DNA from: Streptomyces griseorubiginosus
GTDB lineage: Bacteria > Actinomycetota > Actinomycetes > Streptomycetales > Streptomycetaceae
Direction of reading: 5' to 3'
Length of the DNA: 44,471 nt
Assembly (NCBI RefSeq): GCF_017614965.1
Contig: NZ_WVUG01000037.1
Span: forward strand, 1-44,471
The translations under genes and the position numbers were made by a program. The stretch's first letter is position 1. Every line of letters begins with the position of its first letter. Positions 7,713 through 16,108 of the stretch are shown piece after piece. Under the pieces are notes generated by a model, which saw only the letters and a list, made by a program, of their open reading frames with translations, ran no database searches and was not told the DNA's origin.

Positions 7713-8033
7713 GGGACTCCCAGAGGCAGAGCTTCCATCACGTGCAGTGCGGGACCGTTCACCCGTCGTAGCGACGGAGGGGTACCGGTTTGCGTCTGAG
7801 GAGAATAACGCTTCGTGCAGGCGCTGCTACACCGAGTTGCTCAAATCATCGATTACGTCGCTTCTGTAACCGAATGACGCCCTGTCAAGTGCCGGAGAGT
7901 GACCGGTTGTTGATCGGAAAGGATCGGGTTGGGGGTGGGATCAGGGCGTGTTGTGGCTGTGCGCCGACAAGGGGACTGGAGGCGCGGGTTGGGGGGTACG
8001 CCTTGTGTTTTGGGTGCGGGGCCGTGGGGGCGC
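7713..8033 (-). promoter_or_regulatory. bldN upstream region with candidate BldD box
   Basis: This ~320-nt stretch has no gene and should hold bldN control sequences. On the minus strand GTCACTCTCCGGCAC (7903-7889) matches 9 of the 11 defined positions of the BldD pattern GTnACnC(A/T)GnGTnAC. A TTGACA (7888-7883) directly abuts it and would make a consensus -35, but I could not find a convincing -10 at 16-18 nt. bldN is an established BldD target in Streptomyces. The stretch from about 7795 to 7885 is AT-richer than its surroundings. Confidence 0.5.
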
Positions 8034-8945
8034 TCAGCGGCGGCGTCGGCTGATGGCGATCGCGGCTGCCGTGCCGCCCGCCACCGCGCCCACTCCCGCT
8101 GCCGCCGGGATGCCGACCTTCGCGGCCTTCCTGCCCGTCCTGTAGTCCCGTAGGCGCCAGTCGAGGTTTCGGGCGTGTTTGCGGAGCTTGGTGTCCGGGT
8201 TGATGGCGTAGGGGTGGCCCACCAGGGACAGCATGGGGATGTCGTTGTGGCTGTCGCTGTAGGCGGCGCAGCGGGAGAGGTCGAGGCCCTCCGCCGCGGC
8301 CAGGGCGCGCACCGCCTCCGCCTTCGCGGGGCCGTGCAGGGGCTCGCCGACCAACTTGCCCGTGTAGACGCCGTCGACCGACTCGGCGACTGTGCCGAGG
8401 GCGCCGGTGAGGCCGAGCCGGCGGGCGATCACCGTGGCGATCTCCACGGGGGCCGCTGTTACCAGCCACACCTTCTGGCCGGCGTCCAGGTGGGCCTGGG
8501 CGAGGGCGCGGGTGCCCGGCCAGATGCGCTCGGCCATGTACTCGTCGTAGATCTCCTCGCCGATCGACTGCAGTTCGGCGACGCGGTGGCCCTTGACGAT
8601 GGACAGCGCGGAGTCGCGCGCCTCCTGCATGTGCTCGGGGTCCTCGACGCCGGCGAGGCGGAACCACGCCTGCTGCCAGGCGAACCGGGCGAGGTCGCGG
8701 GTCTCGAAGAACTTCCGCTTGTACAGGCCCCGGCCGAAGTGGAAGAGGGCAGCACCTTGCATCACGGTGTTGTCCAGGTCGAAGAACGCGGCAGCCTTGT
8801 CGTCGCCGAGGACCGGGAACTCCGGTTCCTCGTGGGGGACGTCCTGCGAGGACTTGCGCGCGGCCTCCGCCGAGGCCTCGCCTGCCAACACGCTCCGCGC
8901 CGTGGCGGAGCGCCTACGGGGAGTGAGCCATCCGAGAGCGGCCAT
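8034..8945 (-). CDS. HAD-IB family phosphatase (SerB-like)
   Basis: This ~303-residue haloacid dehalogenase hydrolase has motif I in FFDLDNTVMQG (DxDxT), motif II in VWLVTAAPVEIA, a Lys in the HGPAKAEAVRAL segment and motif IV in AAYSDSHNDIPML. That set defines the HAD-IB (phosphoserine phosphatase-like) class. The C-terminus ends with a Gly/Ala-rich hydrophobic stretch (AAAGVGAVAGGTAAAIA) and SRRRR, which could be a weak tail anchor. The start is set at the ATG at 8945 (MAALGWLTPRRRS); an ATG four codons earlier at 8957 is nearly as good and neither has a clear ribosome binding site. The substrate is unknown. Confidence 0.85.
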   Translation of the reverse strand: MAALGWLTPRRRSATARSVLAGEASAEAARKSSQDVPHEEPEFPVLGDDKAAAFFDLDNTVMQGAALFHFGRGLYKRKFFETRDLARFAWQQAWFRLAGVEDPEHMQEARDSALSIVKGHRVAELQSIGEEIYDEYMAERIWPGTRALAQAHLDAGQKVWLVTAAPVEIATVIARRLGLTGALGTVAESVDGVYTGKLVGEPLHGPAKAEAVRALAAAEGLDLSRCAAYSDSHNDIPMLSLVGHPYAINPDTKLRKHARNLDWRLRDYRTGRKAAKVGIPAAAGVGAVAGGTAAAIAISRRRR

Positions 8946-9040
8946 GCCCGTGAGCATAGCCAGTTTGTTCGGTGGTTCCGGAGTCGAGAGGTTTGGAGGC
9001 TGTGAACACTGCACGACCGTGTCGTTAAACAGGCGGGACA

Positions 9041-9322
9041 ATGGCCGACATGGCTTCCATCTTCCGGCGTAAGCCCGCTCCGCATGAGCGGTTGGTCACT
9101 CTCATCGGCAAGCCCGACTGCCATCTGTGCGAGGACGCGCAGCTCGTCGTGGAGAAAGTCTGTGACGAACTCGGCGTGTCCTGGGAGCAGAAGGACATCA
9201 CCCAAGACCGCGCTCTGTACGACGAGTACTGGGAGCAGATCCCGGTCGTGCTCGTCGACGGGAAGCAGCACACGTTCTGGCGTGTCGACGAGGGCCGGCT
9301 GCGCCGGGAACTGACTGATTAG
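9041..9322 (+). CDS. glutaredoxin-like thioredoxin-fold protein
   Basis: This 93-residue protein of the DUF836/glutaredoxin-like family has a thioredoxin fold with redox motif CHLC in LIGKPDCHLCEDAQLVVEKV and the cis-Pro segment QIPVVLVDGKQ. It probably acts as a cytoplasmic thiol-disulfide oxidoreductase. The start is ATG at 9041 with GGCGGGA upstream; a second ATG at 9050 would remove three residues. It is divergent from the HAD gene and precedes the rex operon by ~245 nt, separated by the Rex operator region. Its place beside a redox-sensing repressor fits a redox role, but that link is inference. Confidence 0.8.
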   Translation: MADMASIFRRKPAPHERLVTLIGKPDCHLCEDAQLVVEKVCDELGVSWEQKDITQDRALYDEYWEQIPVVLVDGKQHTFWRVDEGRLRRELTD

Positions 9323-9473
9323 TACAAGGCGGCCCGGAAGTCGCTTAGGATCGACGGAGATCTGGTCTCGGGGGCGGGATTCGCGAGGAGAGTGTCGGTT
9401 TTGCCCCCTGGGATGCGCCTGGGACGTGAGTGCGTGACCCCGGTCACGTTGCCCGGGCAAATCGGACACCATC

Positions 9474-9503
9474 TTTGTGCACGCGTTCACAAAGACATAG
9501 CCT
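9474..9503 (+). promoter_or_regulatory. Rex operator (ROP) and rex promoter
   Basis: TGTGCACGCGTTCACA (9476-9491) matches the Rex operator pattern TGTGAACNNNTTCACA at all but one defined position. The outer arms TTTGTG (9474-9479) and CACAAA (9488-9493) are a perfect inverted repeat. A plausible -35 TTGTGC (9475-9480) and -10 TAGCCT (9498-9503), 17 nt apart, straddle the operator, so bound Rex would block RNA polymerase. The rex GTG follows at 9569. Confidence 0.85.
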
Positions 9504-9568
9504 GCATTCGACGGGGCGGTCCAGGAACGTGTGACCGCCTGCAGCCCCGCTCTACCCGCAGGAGCACC

Positions 9569-10333
9569 GTGGCAACTGGCCGAACTCACCGACCGGCGAC
9601 CCGTAGCCGAGGGATTCCCGAGGCCACCGTCGCCAGGCTTCCGCTGTACCTCCGAGCCCTGACCGCACTGTCGGAGCGCTCGGTACCCACGGTCTCCTCC
9701 GAGGAGCTCGCGGCCGCGGCGGGGGTCAACTCCGCCAAGCTGCGCAAGGACTTCTCGTACCTGGGCTCGTACGGCACCCGCGGTGTCGGCTACGACGTCG
9801 AGTATCTCGTCTACCAGATCTCCCGCGAGCTGGGGCTCACCCAGGACTGGCCGGTCGTCATCGTCGGTATCGGTAACCTCGGCGCCGCCCTGGCCAACTA
9901 CGGCGGTTTCGCCTCCCGTGGCTTCCGGGTCGCCGCGCTGATCGACGCCGATCCGGCGATGGCCGGCAAGCCGGTCGCCGGGATCCCCGTGCAGCACACC
10001 GATGACCTGGAGAAGATCATCGAGGACAACGGCGTGTCGATCGGTGTGATCGCCACTCCCGCCGGTGCCGCCCAGCAGGTCTGCGACCGGCTCGTGGCCG
10101 CCGGGGTCACCTCCATCCTGAACTTCGCGCCGACCGTGCTGTCCGTGCCGGACGGTGTCGACGTGCGCAAGGTCGACCTCTCGATCGAGCTGCAGATCCT
10201 CGCCTTCCACGAGCAGCGCAAGGCCGTGGAGGAGGGCGCGGCGGCCGACGGTTCGCACCCGGCCGCCGCCCCGCGCGAGGACTCCGCCGAGCAGGGACCC
10301 GACGGGGACGTACCCGCCGTGATGCCGGCATGA
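9569..10333 (+). CDS. rex: redox-sensing transcriptional repressor Rex
   Basis: This 254-residue repressor senses the NADH/NAD+ ratio; NADH binding releases it from its operators. The N-terminal winged helix (residues ~20-75, RLPLYLRALTALSERSVPTV and SAKLRKDFSYLGSYGTRG) is followed by a Rossmann domain with GIGNLG (100-105) and a C-terminal swapped helix (DLSIELQILAFHEQRKA). The GTG at 9569 is chosen because GCAGGAGC lies at the right distance and the frame upstream runs through the Rex operator. Its stop overlaps the hemA start (ATGA), so Rex is co-translated with hemA and represses its own operon. Confidence 0.97.
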   Translation: MATGRTHRPATRSRGIPEATVARLPLYLRALTALSERSVPTVSSEELAAAAGVNSAKLRKDFSYLGSYGTRGVGYDVEYLVYQISRELGLTQDWPVVIVGIGNLGAALANYGGFASRGFRVAALIDADPAMAGKPVAGIPVQHTDDLEKIIEDNGVSIGVIATPAGAAQQVCDRLVAAGVTSILNFAPTVLSVPDGVDVRKVDLSIELQILAFHEQRKAVEEGAAADGSHPAAAPREDSAEQGPDGDVPAVMPA

Positions 10334-12126
10334 GTCTCCTCGTCGTCGGGCTGAGCCATCGCAGCGCCCCGGTCAGCGTGCTGGAGCGGGCCGCGCTGGC
10401 GATGGACGCCCAGGTCAAGCTGTTGCAGGACACGGTCGCCGCGGAGCCGGCGAGCGAGGCGGCGGTGCTGGCGACGTGCAACCGGATCGAGTTGTACGCG
10501 GACGTGGACAAGTTCCACGCGGGTGTCGCCGAGCTGTCGACGCTGCTGGCGCAGCACAGCGGGGTGGGACTCGATGAGCTGACGCCCTATCTGTACGTGC
10601 ACTACGAGGACCGTGCCGTCCACCATCTGTTCTCCGTGGCCTGCGGACTGGACTCGATGGTCGTCGGTGAGGGGCAGATCCTCGGGCAGATAAAGGACTC
10701 GCTGGCCAAGGCGCAGGATCTGCACACCGCCGGGCGACTGCTCAACGATCTGTTCCAGCAGGCGTTGCGGGTCGGGAAGCGGGCGCACTCCGAGACGGGG
10801 ATCGACCGGGCCGGGCAGTCGCTGGTGACCTTCGGTCTGGAGCAGCTGGCCGCCGGTGCGGATGTGCGGGCGTGGGCCCGGGGGAAGAAGGCGCTGGTCA
10901 TCGGGGCCGGGTCGATGTCGTCGCTGGCCGCGGCGACGTTGGCGCGGGCCGGGGTCGGTGAGGTGGTGATCGCGAACCGTACGGCTGATCGGGCCGAGCG
11001 GCTTGCGGAGATCCTCTCCGACGGGGGTGACAGCGGGGTTGCGGCTCGGGCGGTGTCGATGGAATCGGTGCCGGGTGAGCTGACACGTGCCGATGTTGTG
11101 GTGTCTTGTACGGGGGCCACTGGGCTGGTGCTGTCCGCCGAGGCGGTTGCTGCGGCGGTGTCTGGGCGGGTGCCGGATGCTGGCGCCGGCCGGGGGTTGG
11201 ACGCGCAGCCCGGCGGTGGCGGGGTGCCGCCTGCGCCCACCCGTGCCGCCCTAGGCGGCACGAATGCCCGCAGCTTGAGCGGCGAGGGCGACGGCACGAA
11301 TGCCCGCAGCCTGAGCGGCGAGGGCGATGAGAGCTGTCCGCTTGATCTGGCCCCCATACAGGCCGTCGCCGACTTCTCCGTGATCGGGGAAGGGGCCGTG
11401 GCCGGGATGGCTGCTGCTGAGCTTGAGCAGCATGCCGCCTGGGTGGACAACGCGCCTCGGCCGCAGACGGGCGGGGCCGGTGCCTCGTTCGATCCCGCGC
11501 AGGACGCCGACGCCATCGTCGCGCTGGCCGCGCTCGCCGCCACCGTCGGACGGATCCCGGAGCGGCGTAAGCCCGAACCCGTGGTCGGGCCGCCGCGGCC
11601 CGCGCCCGTGCTGTTCCTGCTGGACCTGGCCATGCCCCGGGACATCGACGCGGCCGTGCACCGGCTGGGCGGGGTGCGGTTGGTGGACATCGAGTCGCTG
11701 GCCGAGGCGTCCGCGGACGCGCCGATGGCGGCCGACGTCGACCAGGTGCGGCGGATCGTCGCCGACGAGGTCGCCGCCTTCGGGGCGGCGCTCCGGGCGG
11801 CCCACATCACACCGACCGTGGTGGCGCTGCGGACCATGGCCGCCGATGTCGTCGCGAACGAGATCGCGCGGCTCGAGGGGCGGCTGCCGGAGCTGGACGA
11901 CAAGCACCGCGCCGAGATCACGCAGACCGTGAAACGTGTCGTCGACAAGCTGCTGCACGCGCCGACCGTACGGGTCAAGCAACTCGCGGCTGAGCCGGGC
12001 GGGGCTGGGTACGCGGACGCGTTGCGCACCCTCTTCGACCTGGACCAGGAGACGGTCGCGGCCGTCTCCCGCGCCGAGCGCGCCGACGACGAACCCGAGA
12101 ACAGCAAGGACCGAGGGCCGGCATGA
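10330..12126 (+). CDS. hemA: glutamyl-tRNA reductase with large insertion
   Basis: This enzyme reduces glutamyl-tRNA(Glu) to glutamate-1-semialdehyde, the first committed step of C5-pathway heme synthesis. The catalytic Cys50 is in VLATCNRIELYADV, the substrate domain includes DSMVVGEGQILGQIKDS, and the NADPH site is in ALVIGAGSMSSLAAATL. At 598 residues it is ~170 longer than most bacterial GluTRs. The excess is a low-complexity insertion at about residues 280-425, between the NADPH domain and LFLLDLAMPRDIDAAV. Streptomyces HemA proteins are known to be long, but this one also contains a duplicated 12-residue unit encoded by a 36-bp tandem repeat. It overlaps rex and hemC by 4 nt each. Confidence 0.95.
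   Translation: MSLLVVGLSHRSAPVSVLERAALAMDAQVKLLQDTVAAEPASEAAVLATCNRIELYADVDKFHAGVAELSTLLAQHSGVGLDELTPYLYVHYEDRAVHHLFSVACGLDSMVVGEGQILGQIKDSLAKAQDLHTAGRLLNDLFQQALRVGKRAHSETGIDRAGQSLVTFGLEQLAAGADVRAWARGKKALVIGAGSMSSLAAATLARAGVGEVVIANRTADRAERLAEILSDGGDSGVAARAVSMESVPGELTRADVVVSCTGATGLVLSAEAVAAAVSGRVPDAGAGRGLDAQPGGGGVPPAPTRAALGGTNARSLSGEGDGTNARSLSGEGDESCPLDLAPIQAVADFSVIGEGAVAGMAAAELEQHAAWVDNAPRPQTGGAGASFDPAQDADAIVALAALAATVGRIPERRKPEPVVGPPRPAPVLFLLDLAMPRDIDAAVHRLGGVRLVDIESLAEASADAPMAADVDQVRRIVADEVAAFGAALRAAHITPTVVALRTMAADVVANEIARLEGRLPELDDKHRAEITQTVKRVVDKLLHAPTVRVKQLAAEPGGAGYADALRTLFDLDQETVAAVSRAERADDEPENSKDRGPA
11257..11328 (+). repeat. two 36-bp tandem repeats inside hemA
   Basis: Copies at 11257-11292 and 11293-11328 differ at two positions and each encode GTNARSLSGEGD in frame. 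Just upstream, GTGCCGCC (11243-11250) and GGCGGCAC (11254-11261) form a hairpin with a 3-nt loop. The surrounding ~150 nt has the look of the small GC-rich repeats scattered between Streptomyces genes. Confidence 0.85.
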
Positions 12127-13082
12127 GTGACAGGACACTGAGACTGGGGACCAGGCGGAGCAGACTCGCCATGGCCCAGTCCGGGCAGGTGGCGGAGGCC
12201 GTGAGCCGGGTGACCGGCCGGCCCGTCGAGCTGGTCGAGATCACCACGTACGGCGACACCTCCCGCGAGCACCTCGCGCAGATCGGCGGCACCGGTGTGT
12301 TCGTCACGGCGCTGCGCGACGCGCTGCTGCGGGGTGAGGTCGACTTCGCGGTTCATTCGCTCAAAGACCTGCCGACCGCGCAGCCCGAGGACCTGGTCCT
12401 GGCCGCCGTACCGGAGCGTGAGGACCCGAGGGACGTCATCGTCGCCCGGGACGCGCTGAAGTTCACCGACCTGCCTCGCGGGGCGCGGATCGGGACGGGT
12501 TCGCCGCGGCGGATGGCCCAGCTGAACGCGTACGCGCGCGGGCACGGGCTCGACATGGAGACCGTGCCGATCCGGGGGAACGTCGACACCCGGATCCGGT
12601 ACGTGCACGACGGCGAGCTGGACGCCGTCGTCCTGGCCGCCGCCGGCCTGAGCCGGATAGGCCGGATCGACGAGGTCACCGACTTCCTGTCGATAGACAC
12701 GGTTCTGCCCGCCCCCGGCCAGGGGGCCCTGGCGATCGAATGCGCCGCGGACCACGCGGACCTGATCGCCGCGCTCGGCGAACTCGACGACCCGTTCACC
12801 CGGGCCGCCGTGACCGCCGAACGGTCACTGCTCGCCGCCCTGGAGGCCGGCTGCAGCGCCCCTGTGGGCGCGCTGGCCGACCTTCTGGCCGACGGGCAGA
12901 TTGTCAAGGAAATGCGCCTGCGAGGCGTCGTCGGCACGACCGACGGCGTCCGTACGGTGCAGCTGTCCACCACCGGTCCCGTGCCCGAGACATACGACCA
13001 GGCAACGGCGCTCGGCCGTGAGCTCGCGGCCGAGATGCTTGCCCAGGGCGCGGCCGGTCTGATGGGGGAGCGAGCACAGTGA
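12123..13082 (+). CDS. hemC: hydroxymethylbilane synthase (porphobilinogen deaminase)
   Basis: This 319-residue enzyme polymerises four porphobilinogens to hydroxymethylbilane. The N-terminus LRLGTRRSRLAMAQ, the FAVHSLKDLPT and GTGSPRRMAQL substrate-binding segments, PIRGNVDTRI and VLPAPGQGALAIE are all diagnostic. The dipyrromethane cofactor would attach to Cys244 in LEAGCSAPVGAL. Its ATG overlaps the hemA stop (ATGA) and its stop overlaps the hemD GTG (GTGA), so translation is coupled along the operon. Confidence 0.97.
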   Translation: MSDRTLRLGTRRSRLAMAQSGQVAEAVSRVTGRPVELVEITTYGDTSREHLAQIGGTGVFVTALRDALLRGEVDFAVHSLKDLPTAQPEDLVLAAVPEREDPRDVIVARDALKFTDLPRGARIGTGSPRRMAQLNAYARGHGLDMETVPIRGNVDTRIRYVHDGELDAVVLAAAGLSRIGRIDEVTDFLSIDTVLPAPGQGALAIECAADHADLIAALGELDDPFTRAAVTAERSLLAALEAGCSAPVGALADLLADGQIVKEMRLRGVVGTTDGVRTVQLSTTGPVPETYDQATALGRELAAEMLAQGAAGLMGERAQ

Positions 13083-14782
13083 GCCCCACCACCCTTCCCA
13101 CCGGCCTCGATCACGGGCACGTCACCTTCCTGGGTGCCGGACCCGGGGATCCGGGACTGCTGACTCTGCGCGCCGTGGAGGCGCTGGCGAACGCGGACGT
13201 CCTCGTCGCCGAGCACGACGTGCTCGACGTGGTGCGCCAGCACGCCAGGCAGGGCGTCGCCGAGGTGCACACGGACGGGGGTCCTTCGTCGGACCCTGTT
13301 CCGGGCACGGGCACACCTCAGCTGGCGGTCGTTGACGGCACGTCAACAACCGTTGGGGCCCCCGCGGTACGGGATGCCGCACATCTTGTCATGGAGGCCG
13401 CGCGGGGCGGCAGGCGGGTCGTCCGTGCGGTGTCCGGGGACCCCGGCCTGGACGCCTACGCCGCCGAGGAGATGCTGGCGTGCGTCCGTGAGGGCGTTCC
13501 GTTCGAGGTCGTGCCGGGTGTCGCCGCGGCCGTCGGCGTGCCCGCGTACGCCGGTGTGCCGCTGCGGGACGCCGAGGGCGCGGACGTGCGGTTCGTGGAC
13601 GCCCGTACGGCCTCCGACCGGTGCTGGACGGAGGTGGGCGCCTCGGACGGCACGGTCGTCGTCTCCACGACGCTCGACTCGGTCGGCGCGGCGGCGGGCG
13701 AGCTGGTGTCGGCCGGCCGTAAGCCGGACACCCCGATGACCGTCACGGTCGCCGGTACGACCACCCGGCAGCGGACCTGGACCGCGACGCTCGGCACAGT
13801 CGCGCAGACGCTGAAGCAGGCGAAGGTGCTGCCCTCCCCGGACGGCGGCCGACCGGTGATAGCCGTGGTCGGTGAGCGTTCCGCCGCCGCCCAGCGCGAC
13901 CAGCTGTCCTGGTTCGAGAACAAGCCGCTGTTCGGCTGGAAGGTTCTCGTGCCGCGGACGAAGGAGCAGGCGGCCTCGCTCTCCGACCAGCTGCGGTCCT
14001 ACGGGGCCGTGCCGCACGAGGTCCCGACGATCGCCGTCGAGCCGCCGCGCACACCCCAGCAGATGGAGCGGGCCGTGAAGGGGCTCGTGACCGGGCGCTA
14101 CGAGTGGATCGCGTTCACCTCGGTGAACGCCGTCCGGGCCGTGCGGGAGAAGTTCGAGGAGTACGGGCTCGACGCCCGGGCCTTCGCGGGGATCAAGGTC
14201 GCCGCGGTGGGCGAGCAGACGGCGAAGGCGCTGGTCGCCTTCGGTGTGAAGCCGGACCTGGTGCCGAGCGGGGAGCAGTCCGCGGCCGGTCTTCTGGAGG
14301 ACTGGCCACCCTACGACCCGGTCTTCGACCCGATCGACCGGGTGTTCCTGCCGCGCGCCGACATCGCCACCGAGACCCTGGTCGCCGGGCTCATCGAGCT
14401 GGGCTGGGAGGTCGACGACGTCACCGCGTACCGGACCGTGCGGGCCTCGCCGCCGCCGGCGGAGACACGGGAGGCGATCAAGGGCGGCGGTTTCGACGCC
14501 GTTCTGTTCACGTCCTCCTCGACCGTGCGGAACCTGGTGGGCATCGCGGGCAAGCCGCACAACGTGACGGTGATCGCCTGTATCGGTCCGGCCACCGCGA
14601 AGACCGCCGAGGAGCACGGGCTGCGGGTGGACGTCATGGCCCCGGAGCCGTCCGTGCACAAGCTGGCGGAGGCACTCGCCGACTACGGCCTGCGCCGCCG
14701 TACCGCCGCGCTGGAGGCCGGGGACCCGGTGACCCGGCCGAGCGAGCGGCGGCCGGGGGCCCGGCGACGCCGGACGACCTGA
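13079..14782 (+). CDS. hemD: uroporphyrinogen-III synthase fused to a SUMT-like domain
   Basis: This is a 567-residue two-domain protein. Residues ~10-245 have the tetrapyrrole methylase fold (VTFLGAGPGDPGLLTLRAVE, EVVPGVAAAVGVPAYAGVPL). From ~280 (GWKVLVPRTKEQAASL) to ~540 lies the HemD domain that closes hydroxymethylbilane to uroporphyrinogen III (WIAFTSVNAVRAV, VLFTSSSTVRNLVGIAG, IGPATAKTAEEHG). The methylase half lacks the usual RLKGGDP motif, having RAVSGDPGLDAYAAEE instead, so its methyltransferase activity is doubtful. The start is GTG overlapping the hemC stop. A hairpin terminator follows. Confidence 0.93.
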   Translation: MSPTTLPTGLDHGHVTFLGAGPGDPGLLTLRAVEALANADVLVAEHDVLDVVRQHARQGVAEVHTDGGPSSDPVPGTGTPQLAVVDGTSTTVGAPAVRDAAHLVMEAARGGRRVVRAVSGDPGLDAYAAEEMLACVREGVPFEVVPGVAAAVGVPAYAGVPLRDAEGADVRFVDARTASDRCWTEVGASDGTVVVSTTLDSVGAAAGELVSAGRKPDTPMTVTVAGTTTRQRTWTATLGTVAQTLKQAKVLPSPDGGRPVIAVVGERSAAAQRDQLSWFENKPLFGWKVLVPRTKEQAASLSDQLRSYGAVPHEVPTIAVEPPRTPQQMERAVKGLVTGRYEWIAFTSVNAVRAVREKFEEYGLDARAFAGIKVAAVGEQTAKALVAFGVKPDLVPSGEQSAAGLLEDWPPYDPVFDPIDRVFLPRADIATETLVAGLIELGWEVDDVTAYRTVRASPPPAETREAIKGGGFDAVLFTSSSTVRNLVGIAGKPHNVTVIACIGPATAKTAEEHGLRVDVMAPEPSVHKLAEALADYGLRRRTAALEAGDPVTRPSERRPGARRRRTT

Positions 14783-14796
14783 GGAGTAGGTAAGGA

Positions 14797-14826
14797 GGTG
14801 GAGCGTCCCGTGCGGGGCGCTCCACC
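14797..14826 (+). terminator. hairpin after hemD
   Basis: GGTGGAGCG (14797-14805) pairs with CGCTCCACC (14818-14826), and the interior CCCG/CGGG extends the stem. It lies 14 nt after the hemD stop and 76 nt before hemB, so it probably ends or attenuates the rex-hemACD transcript. Confidence 0.65.
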
Positions 14827-14902
14827 CGTTTCCGGTGCCGCCGGTGTGCGCTCGACACGGCGTCGGCAAAGTGGCCCCCGGGGCGGGCGTAGCGTAGAGG
14901 GC

Positions 14903-15895
14903 ATGTCGAAGTACGGATCGTTTCCCGGTACCCGACCCCGTCGGCTGCGGACCACTCCCGTGATGCGGCGCATGGTCGCCGAGACGCGGCTGCACCCGGC
15001 CGACTTCATCCTCCCCGCCTTCGTGCGGGAGGGTGTGAGCGAGCCCGTGCCGATCGCCGCGATGCCCGGTGTCGTCCAGCACACGCGGGACAGCCTGAAG
15101 AAGGCGGCCGCGGAGGCGGTGGAGGCCGGGATCTCCGGGATCATGCTGTTCGGGGTGCCGGAGGAGTCGAAGAAGGACGCCATCGGGACGCCGGGCACCG
15201 ACCCGGACGGGATCCTGCAGGTCGCCATCCGCGATGTGCGCGCCGAGGTCGGCGACGAGCTGTTGGTCATGTCCGACCTGTGCCTCGACGAGACGACGGA
15301 TCACGGGCACTGCGGTGTGCTCGACGAGCAGGGACGCGTCGACAACGACGCGACGCTGGAGCGGTACGCCGAGATGGCCCAGGTGCAGGCCGACGCCGGC
15401 GCCCATGTCGTCGGCCCCAGCGGCATGATGGACGGGCAGATCGGGGTCATCCGGGACGCGCTCGACCAGATCGGCCGGGAGGACGTGGCCGTCCTCGCCT
15501 ACACCGTCAAGTACGCCTCCGCGTTCTACGGGCCCTTCCGCGAGGCCGTCGGCTCCTCGCTCCAGGGGGACCGGAAGACGTACCAGCAGGACCCGGCGAA
15601 CGTGGGCGACGCGCTGCGGGAGCTGGCGCTGGATCTTGAGGAGGGAGCCGACATGGTGATGGTCAAGCCCGCCGGGCCCTACCTCGACATCGTCGCGCGG
15701 GTCGCCGACAGCGTGGACGTGCCGGTGGCCGCCTACCAGATCTCCGGCGAGTACTCGATGATCGAGGCCGCCGCCGAGAAGGGGTGGATCGACCGCGACC
15801 GGGCGATCCTGGAGGCCCTCACCGGCATCAAGCGGGCCGGCGCGCGGAACATCCTGACGTACTGGGCGACCGAGGTGGCGCGAAAGGTGCGCTGA
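14903..15895 (+). CDS. hemB: delta-aminolevulinic acid dehydratase (porphobilinogen synthase)
   Basis: This 330-residue enzyme condenses two 5-aminolevulinates to porphobilinogen. The Schiff-base lysines are K203 ([17 protein letters not shown]) and K255 ([12 protein letters not shown]), 52 residues apart as in E. coli. The metal-site loop reads [14 protein letters not shown], with Cys127 and Cys137 kept but Asp at the middle cysteine position, a mixed site between the zinc and magnesium types. The ATG at 14903 is chosen since the upstream in-frame sequence covers the terminator. It is separated from hemD by 120 nt containing that hairpin, so a separate promoter is likely. Confidence 0.96.
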   Translation: MSKYGSFPGTRPRRLRTTPVMRRMVAETRLHPADFILPAFVREGVSEPVPIAAMPGVVQHTRDSLKKAAAEAVEAGISGIMLFGVPEESKKDAIGTPGTDPDGILQVAIRDVRAEVGDELLVMSDLCLDETTDHGHCGVLDEQGRVDNDATLERYAEMAQVQADAGAHVVGPSGMMDGQIGVIRDALDQIGREDVAVLAYTVKYASAFYGPFREAVGSSLQGDRKTYQQDPANVGDALRELALDLEEGADMVMVKPAGPYLDIVARVADSVDVPVAAYQISGEYSMIEAAAEKGWIDRDRAILEALTGIKRAGARNILTYWATEVARKVR

Positions 15896-16108
15896 ACCGG
15901 CAACGGTACGGAACAGATCAGGCCTCGAATCGGCCACCGACCGGCATCGGAACGCCTTCGGTTCGGCAACGGAAGCAACTCGATCGCGTGAACCCGCGTT
16001 GCCCGGCGAGCGATTCGCCGTGGTCGGTGATGGATCTTGGATGGATCTGTCCGTATTTCCGGGCACCCGCGGGGTGGTCACGGGGGTTTGTGGGCCGGTC
16101 ACGCGGGA

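Noticed and set aside
9001..9016. Second Rex operator before the glutaredoxin gene
   Set aside because: It begins TGTGAAC but the right half, GCACGA, does not match TTCACA.
9392..9568. Longer rex start in the same frame
   Set aside because: The extension would translate the Rex operator and promoter and lacks a ribosome binding site. The GTG at 9569 has GCAGGAGC.
10602..12755. A 717-codon minus-strand frame across hemA and hemC
   Set aside because: It is a Ser/Arg/Ala-rich shadow of real genes on the plus strand.
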